The notes under the pieces are model-generated. The model ran no database searches, was not told where the DNA came from, and saw nothing but the letters and a program-made list of their open reading frames with translations. From JAYQPQ01 sp038145405 (GTDB lineage Bacteria; Pseudomonadota; Gammaproteobacteria; Pseudomonadales; GM7GCV1): a DNA stretch of 40,330 bases. The stretch's first letter is position 1; every line of letters starts with the position of its first letter. Of this stretch, positions 35,865 through 40,330 are shown piece after piece. The stretch spans positions 1 through 40,330 of the forward strand of contig JAYQPQ010000007.1 of assembly GCA_038145405.1 (NCBI GenBank), given 5' to 3'. Both the position numbers and the translations under genes were made by a program.

Positions 35865-36306
35865 ATGTCTCATCTTTTTAAGAAAAAAGCACAACAGGAA
35901 GAAGCCGCAATTGACCTGACGCCCATGCTGGACGTGGTCTTTATCATGCTGATCTTCTTTATCGTAACCGCCTCCTTCGTGACTGAAGACNNNNNNNNNN
36001 ACTGAAGACGGCTTCCTGGTCAACCGCCCGCCGCCGGCGCCAGAGAATCAGGAAAATGATCCCGCTCGCAATGCGGTCTTTATCGTCACCGAGACCAATG
36101 AAATCTGGCTCGATGGCCGCCGTATCGACATTCGTTCCGTGCGTGCAAACGTGGAGCGAATTCTGGCCGAGAACCCGCAGGCCTCTGTTATCGTGCGTGC
36201 GCATGATCTGGCTAATGCAGATACCTACATCGGCATCGTCGACCAGGCCAAGCAGGCCGTAGGCGATCCCAATTTCACCGCTTCGCTGGTGACCTACGCC
36301 AACTGA
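35865..36306 (+). CDS. exbD: ExbD/TolR-family biopolymer transport protein, interrupted by an assembly gap
   Basis: Proton-motive-force subunit partnering ExbB and TonB in the inner membrane. The gene starts at ATG 35865 (DLTPMLDVVFIMLIFFIVTA is the signature helix with its essential Asp) and stops at 36304-36306. Ten N at 35991-36000 split it, but the 9 bases before the gap (35982-35990) recur right after it (36001-36009). Removing the N and one copy gives 141 in-frame codons, a 140-residue protein whose junction reads SFVTEDGFLVNRPPP, as expected for ExbD. So the gap is probably empty. No exbB lies nearby. Confidence 0.88.
35991..36000. other. Scaffold gap (10 N), apparently zero-length
   Basis: Flanked on both sides by the same 9 bases ACTGAAGAC, as expected when two contigs overlap at their ends but were scaffolded rather than merged. 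Confidence 0.85.
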
Positions 36307-36310
36307 CCAA

Positions 36311-36336
36311 AAGGGGCTGCAAACAGCCCCTTTTTA
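36311..36336 (+). terminator. Intrinsic terminator after exbD
   Basis: AAGGGGCTG (36311-36319), CAAA loop, CAGCCCCTT (36324-36332) continuing into TTTT. It begins 5 bp after the exbD stop, so exbD is the end of its transcript and separate from the hydantoinase gene. Confidence 0.9.
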
Positions 36337-36364
36337 TTTCTCCATCTCCCGCGAATGAGAGCTC

Positions 36365-38350
36365 TTGATCTGGATCGGCGTTGATACGGGCGGTACCTTT
36401 ACCGATCTAATCTGCGTTGAGGCAGGCGAGGTTCGCGTGCACAAGGTGCTCTCTGATCCCGACAGCCCCGATCGTGCTATCGCCCAGGGTATCGCTGAAT
36501 TGAACCTGACCGAGGCGGTCGCTCGCGGCAGCGTTCAGGTGATTCACGGTACTACGGTTGCCACCAATGCGGCCCTGGAAAATAAGGGGGCGCCAACCCT
36601 GTTTATCAGCAACAAAGGCTTTAGCGATCTGCTGAGTATTGGGCGTCAGGCCCGCGCCGAGCTCTATAACCTCTGCCCTCCCGGCGTTGCGGCACCGGTC
36701 CCACCAGCACTTTGCCGCGGTCTGAACACCCGAGTGGATGCCAGTGGCAGGGAGATTGAACCGCTGGATGTCCGCGAAATGCAGCAGCTGGTGCAGCAAC
36801 TAGACCCCGCGGTGAAAGCGGTGGCGGTGTGTTTTCTCTTTGCCTATCTGAACCCCGCTGCCGAGCGCGCGGTGAAAGCTGCCTTGCCGGAATCGCTCTT
36901 TGTGTCCCTCTCTTCGGATGTGCTGCCGGAGTACCGCGAATACGAGCGGGCGCTGGCCACCTGGCTCAATGCCAGTCTGGGTCCGGTGATGTCGAGTTAC
37001 CTGCTGCAGCTGCAGCGTCAGATTCCGCCAGCCCGCCTGGCCGTCATGCAGTCCAGCGGCGGCACTATCAGTGCCGCTCAAGCAGCCGGTCGAGCCGTCG
37101 ATCTGCTGCTTTCCGGTCCCGCAGGCGGTCTGGCTGCGGCGCGTTCGCTTGCCGCCGAGCTTGGGCTGCAGCGGCTGCTGACCCTGGATATGGGGGGCAC
37201 TTCCACCGATGTTGCTATGGTCGACCAGGACATTCGCCTGACGACGGAGGGGCGCATCGGACCCTATCCGGTGGCCGTTCCCATGGTTGACATGCACAGT
37301 ATTGGCGCGGGTGGCGGCTCACTTGCCTATGTCGACGAGGCAGGCATGCTTCACGTTGGCCCTCAATCGGCCGGAGCCAATCCAGGCCCGGCCTGCTATG
37401 GCCAAGGCGGCGACCAGGCCACCGTTACCGATGCCCATCTTTGTCTGGGAACCCTGCCGGCGCACCTCCGGCTCGCCGGCAGTCTGCCGCTGGATGGGGC
37501 GGCATCTCGCAGGGCGATTCAGCGCCTGGCGCACGCCATGGGCATGGAGTCGGCGGAGCAGGTGGCGGCCGGCATCATTGCACTGGCTAATGAACACATG
37601 GCGCAAGCCCTGCGCGTCATTTCCGAACAGCGTGGGCTGGATCCACGCCAATTTTCCCTGTGCAGCTTTGGCGGTGCCGGGGCACTGCACGTCTGCGATC
37701 TGGCTGAGATGCTGGGCATCCAGCGCGCTCTGGTTCCGCGCTACGCCGGCATCTATTCGGCGCTGGGCATGTTACTGGCACCGCGACTGCGCAAAGTTTC
37801 TCAGGGAATTCAGCGCTGCCTCGACAGTCTGCAACAGGATCAGCTGGATGCCTGGGTGGAGTCGCTGGATGTTCGGGGTCGCGCCGAACTGCTGGCAGAG
37901 GGCGTCGAGGACGCAGACATCAGTCGGCATCTCAGCATGGACTGCCGCTACCAGGGTCAAAGCTTTCCCCTGCGCATCGCCGCGGCGACTTTGGCAGCGC
38001 TGACAGAGGCGTTCCATCAAGCCCACGAGCGGGTCTACGGCTATCGACTGGAACGACCTGTTGAGCTGGTGACGCTGCGTTTAAGTCTGCGCGGGCCGGC
38101 GCCACAGCTGAAATTGCCAGACTGGCAGGGAGTTGGCAATGGTGAGCCGGAGCGCCTGTGCTCAGTAGCGCTGGTCCATGCGCAGGTACCCTGTTACGAC
38201 CGCGATAATCTGAAGGCAGGGCAAATCATGCAGGGCCCGGCACTGATCTGCGAGGCGGGCGCCACACTCTGGCTCAAGCCTGAGTGGACGCTGCAGGTTT
38301 CAAAATCGGGTCACCTGCAATTGCAGCGGACACAAAAAAGCCCGGATTAA
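36365..38350 (+). CDS. Hydantoinase A / oxoprolinase-type ATP-dependent hydrolase subunit (orphan)
   Basis: HyuA-type subunit, 661 residues, of the family of N-methylhydantoinases, 5-oxoprolinases and acetone carboxylase beta subunits. An actin-like ATPase core is visible: IGVDTGGTFTDLICVE (phosphate 1), LTLDMGGTSTDVAMVD (phosphate 2) and HSIGAGGGSLAYVD. The usual order is Hydant_A_N about 2-175, Hydantoinase_A about 195-480, C-terminal domain about 500-655. It starts with TTG at 36365, with GAGAG just upstream. Family members normally need a HyuB partner encoded next door; none is here and a terminator follows directly. Substrate unknown. Confidence 0.88.
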   Translation: MIWIGVDTGGTFTDLICVEAGEVRVHKVLSDPDSPDRAIAQGIAELNLTEAVARGSVQVIHGTTVATNAALENKGAPTLFISNKGFSDLLSIGRQARAELYNLCPPGVAAPVPPALCRGLNTRVDASGREIEPLDVREMQQLVQQLDPAVKAVAVCFLFAYLNPAAERAVKAALPESLFVSLSSDVLPEYREYERALATWLNASLGPVMSSYLLQLQRQIPPARLAVMQSSGGTISAAQAAGRAVDLLLSGPAGGLAAARSLAAELGLQRLLTLDMGGTSTDVAMVDQDIRLTTEGRIGPYPVAVPMVDMHSIGAGGGSLAYVDEAGMLHVGPQSAGANPGPACYGQGGDQATVTDAHLCLGTLPAHLRLAGSLPLDGAASRRAIQRLAHAMGMESAEQVAAGIIALANEHMAQALRVISEQRGLDPRQFSLCSFGGAGALHVCDLAEMLGIQRALVPRYAGIYSALGMLLAPRLRKVSQGIQRCLDSLQQDQLDAWVESLDVRGRAELLAEGVEDADISRHLSMDCRYQGQSFPLRIAAATLAALTEAFHQAHERVYGYRLERPVELVTLRLSLRGPAPQLKLPDWQGVGNGEPERLCSVALVHAQVPCYDRDNLKAGQIMQGPALICEAGATLWLKPEWTLQVSKSGHLQLQRTQKSPD

Positions 38351-38360
38351 CCGGGCTTTT
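38336..38360. terminator. Bidirectional terminator between hydantoinase gene and rpmG
   Basis: AAAAGCCCGG (38336-38345), ATTAA loop, CCGGGCTTTT (38351-38360). The hydantoinase TAA stop lies in the loop. Convergent rpmG ends at 38381, so the hairpin serves both strands. Confidence 0.88.
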
Positions 38361-38380
38361 GGCGCGCAACACAAGGTGGC

Positions 38381-38536
38381 TTATTTGATTTTGCCTTCCT
38401 TGTAGATCACGTGCTTGCGGACGACGGGATCAAACTTTTTGATCTCCATTTTTTCCGGCATGTTGCGCTTGTTCTTGTCGGTCGTATAGAAGTGACCGGT
38501 ACCAGCAGATGAATTCAGGCGGATTTTCTCTCTCAT
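38381..38536 (-). CDS. rpmG: 50S ribosomal protein L33 (bL33)
   Basis: 51-residue large-subunit protein. It begins MREKIRLNSSAGTGHFYTT and ends with a basic tail (HVIYKEGKIK), matching proteobacterial L33. It has no cysteines, so it is the zinc-free form. It starts at ATG 38534-38536, 11 bp after the rpmB stop, and forms the standard rpmB-rpmG operon; a terminator follows 20 bp on. Confidence 0.97.
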   Translation of the reverse strand: MREKIRLNSSAGTGHFYTTDKNKRNMPEKMEIKKFDPVVRKHVIYKEGKIK

Positions 38537-38547
38537 GACCGGACTCC

Positions 38548-38784
38548 TTAGAAGGCTTCGCCGCGGGCTCGCAGGTCGTTGAGAACCTGGTCGATACCCA
38601 CCTTGTCGATAATGCGTTGGCCGTGAGCAGAGACGCGCAGCTTCACGAAGCGGCTCTCGGATTCGACCCAGAACTTGCGCGTGTGCAGGTTCGGCAGGAA
38701 TCTGCGACGCGTTTTGTTATGAGCATGCGACACATTGTTTCCCGTAAGGGGTCGCTTGCCAGTCACCTGACATACTCTGGACAT
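38548..38784 (-). CDS. rpmB: 50S ribosomal protein L28 (bL28)
   Basis: 78 residues, the standard length. It opens MSRVCQVTGKRPLTGNNVSH followed by the basic KTRRRFLPNLHTRKFW, diagnostic for L28. It is the first gene of rpmB-rpmG; the promoter must lie in the roughly 110-bp spacer before radC's stop codon at 38894. Confidence 0.98.
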   Translation of the reverse strand: MSRVCQVTGKRPLTGNNVSHAHNKTRRRFLPNLHTRKFWVESESRFVKLRVSAHGQRIIDKVGIDQVLNDLRARGEAF

Positions 38785-38893
38785 GGTAATTGCCTCTTAA
38801 TTCACGGTTTGCGGGGCCAAGCTCCCGCAGGAGGGCCGCGATTCTGCCAGAAGCCAAAAGCCAAATCAATCTTTGCGGCGCAAAAGCCTGACT

Positions 38894-39568
38894 CTAAAAC
38901 AGCCGCCTTTCCGCCAGCGAGGTCGCTGCTCCGTCGCCCACGACAAAGTGATCCAGCAGGCGGATGTCGACCAGCTGCAGGGCCTCGCTTAGACGCGCGG
39001 TGAGTTGGATATCAGCCCGACTGGGCTCGGCGATTCCCGACGGGTGGTTGTGCGCCACGATGAGGGCAGCTGCATTGAGCTGCAAGTCGCGTTTTACCAC
39101 TTCGCGCACATGCACGTTTGCTGCATTGATGGTGCCGTGAAACAGCACCTCACTGGCAATCAGGCGGTGGCGATTGTTCAGAAAGAGGGCAAAGAAGACC
39201 TCCTGTGCGTGGTCGCGCAACTGCAGTTGCAGGTACTCCCGGACCTTTTCGGCCGATTCAAATCCGAGCGGGCGACTCACCATTTCACGCAGATGGCGGC
39301 GGGACAACCCCAGTGCTGCCTGCAACTGGGCATACTTGGCTGGACCCAGGCCGGCATGGGTGCAGAAATCCGCCAGCGAAGCGGTCAATAGCGGGCGAAT
39401 GCCGCCATAGCGACTTTGCAGCAACCTGGCCAACTCGACTGCCGAGCGGCCGGCACTGCCAGTGCGCAAGAATATGGCGAGGAGTTCGGCGTCGGACAGG
39501 GCGGCAGCGCCCTGATGCAATAACTTTTCACGCGGCCGCTCGGGCGAGGGCCAGTCTTTTAAGCTCAT
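38894..39568 (-). CDS. radC: RadC/YeeS-type JAB-domain protein
   Basis: 224 residues from ATG 39568 (MSLKDWPSPERPREKLLHQG), with AGGGACG just upstream; the frame extends to 39691 without similarity. An N-terminal helix-hairpin-helix-like part (ALSDAELLAIFLRTGSAGRS) is followed by the MPN+/JAMM metalloprotease-like domain with EVLFHGTINAANVHVREVVK and the metal motif HNHPSGIAEPSRAD. The name dates from a misassigned DNA-repair role, and its true activity is unclear. Its place between rpmB and divergent coaBC is the same as in E. coli. Confidence 0.95.
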   Translation of the reverse strand: MSLKDWPSPERPREKLLHQGAAALSDAELLAIFLRTGSAGRSAVELARLLQSRYGGIRPLLTASLADFCTHAGLGPAKYAQLQAALGLSRRHLREMVSRPLGFESAEKVREYLQLQLRDHAQEVFFALFLNNRHRLIASEVLFHGTINAANVHVREVVKRDLQLNAAALIVAHNHPSGIAEPSRADIQLTARLSEALQLVDIRLLDHFVVGDGAATSLAERRLF

Positions 39569-39757
39569 GTTCTTCGTCCCTGAAGTTGGTAGAAGTCTAG
39601 CAGCAAGCCCGCCTGGTGCGCCAAGCCCTTCTGCCGCGATTGCTCCGGATTCCCCACCGGCGAAGGGTCTTACCATGAAGGCGCCGCGCAATTTTCCGGC
39701 CGGCTCCGCTTCGGCCTTGAGGTAAGATAGCGCAAGATTTTCCAGTGGCTAGTTGCA

Positions 39758-40330
39758 ATGGAGAAGAACAAACTGCTCGTTGGCGTTACCGGTGGCATCG
39801 CTGCTTATAAGGCATGCGAGCTGGTGCGGCGCGCCCAGGCTCTGGGGTTCGAGGTGCGCGTGGTGATGACGGAGGCGGCCCAAGCTTTTGTCACACCCCT
39901 TACGTTCCAAGCGCTCTCCGGGCATCCGGTTCACACCCGCCTGCTCGACGAAAACGCCGAATCCGGCATGGGGCATATCGAGTTGGCGCGCTGGGCAGAT
40001 CGCATTCTGGTAGCGCCCGCAACCGCCGATTTCCTGGCGCGACTGGCGGCAGGTCGCGCCGACGACCTACTGACCACCCTTTGTCTGGCCAGCAAGGCGC
40101 CGCTGGCGGTGGCGCCTGCCATGAATCAGGCCATGTGGCTGAATAGCCAGACCCAGACCAATCTGGAACAGTTGCGCCGGCGGGGTATCGAGGTGTTGGC
40201 TCCCGGCGTCGGCGAGCAAGCCTGCGGCGATGTGGGTCCCGGTCGCATGATGGAGCCGATGGAAATTCTGACCCGGCTGACCCGCGAGCCAATGAACCTG
40301 CCCCTGTCTGGACGGCGCGTTCTGCTCACC
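39758..40330 (+). CDS. coaBC: CoaBC bifunctional phosphopantothenoylcysteine decarboxylase/synthetase, N-terminal part
   Basis: CoA synthesis, converting 4'-phosphopantothenate and cysteine to phosphopantetheine. 191 codons are present before the window edge, covering the flavin-dependent CoaC half: LLVGVTGGIAAYKACELVRR, the catalytic His in SGMGHIELARWADRILVAPA, the substrate motif APAMNQAMW (PXMNXXMW) and the catalytic Cys in GEQACGDVGPGRM. The CoaB synthetase half begins near LPLSGRRVLLT and lies beyond the edge. It starts at ATG 39758. Divergent from radC. Confidence 0.96.
   Translation, partial: MEKNKLLVGVTGGIAAYKACELVRRAQALGFEVRVVMTEAAQAFVTPLTFQALSGHPVHTRLLDENAESGMGHIELARWADRILVAPATADFLARLAAGRADDLLTTLCLASKAPLAVAPAMNQAMWLNSQTQTNLEQLRRRGIEVLAPGVGEQACGDVGPGRMMEPMEILTRLTREPMNLPLSGRRVLLT

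Noticed and set aside
35959..36204. Minus-strand frame running across the N gap
   Set aside because: It contains unknown residues and is antisense to exbD.

Overview
The window looks like a gammaproteobacterial chromosome segment of moderately high GC. Supporting neighbourhoods are gltB-gltD-hemE, ftsY-ftsE-ftsX, rpmB-rpmG-radC-coaBC, tonB-gshB-pilG and a metK-ahcY-metF block, several in a Pseudomonas-like order. Nearly all of it is housekeeping sequence. I see no insertion sequence, prophage, CRISPR array, tRNA or rRNA. A 10-N scaffold gap lies at 35991-36000. The window cuts trmB on the left and coaBC on the right.

Layout: (1) 1-2148, minus strand: a small hypothetical gene, rpoH, a DUF423 membrane protein and trmB. 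(2) 2251-5455: photolyase, a gene-free stretch with a C-rich hairpin and a strong terminator, rimO, and an unlisted 28-codon membrane microprotein on the minus strand that shares rimO's terminator. (3) 5555-9552: five close or overlapping plus-strand genes, namely a LysR regulator, rsuA, rsmC, a four-helix membrane protein and a monoacylglycerol-lipase-type hydrolase. (4) 9594-17780: a cysteine synthase diverging from gltB-gltD-hemE. (5) 17898-25939: a mixed region holding intact psd, a Gfo/Idh oxidoreductase, orn, tonB and gshB between damaged signalling genes. The damaged genes are a frameshifted degenerate HD-GYP protein, a gutted GAF/nucleotide-cyclase gene, a low-complexity secreted-type protein that seems to lack its front, and a pilG stub joined to a CheW/ChpC-like tail. 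(6) 25943-31144: one minus-strand operon for the activated methyl cycle, ArsR-methyltransferase regulator, metK, ahcY, metF, rsmE, preceded by a perfect 10+10 bp inverted repeat. (7) 31148-40330: ftsYEX, rsmD-coaD, mutM, exbD (interrupted by the N gap), an orphan HyuA-type hydantoinase, rpmB-rpmG, radC and the start of coaBC.

How the genes fit together: the methyl-cycle operon makes SAM (MetK), clears SAH (AhcY) and supplies methyl-THF (MetF), and its first gene is a SahR-type repressor that probably acts on the palindrome just upstream. Several other genes are ribosome or tRNA modification enzymes (TrmB, RimO, RsuA, RsmC, RsmE, RsmD). The most striking feature is selective erosion. Between gshB and rsmE, where relatives carry the whole Pil-Chp twitching chemosensory cluster, only the first ~97 codons of pilG and the last ~80 codons of a ChpC-like gene remain. 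About 5 kb away a GAF-cyclase gene is reduced to its two ends in the same way. Either the strain lost twitching and second-messenger signalling, or the assembly carries deletion chimeras; the sequence alone cannot decide.
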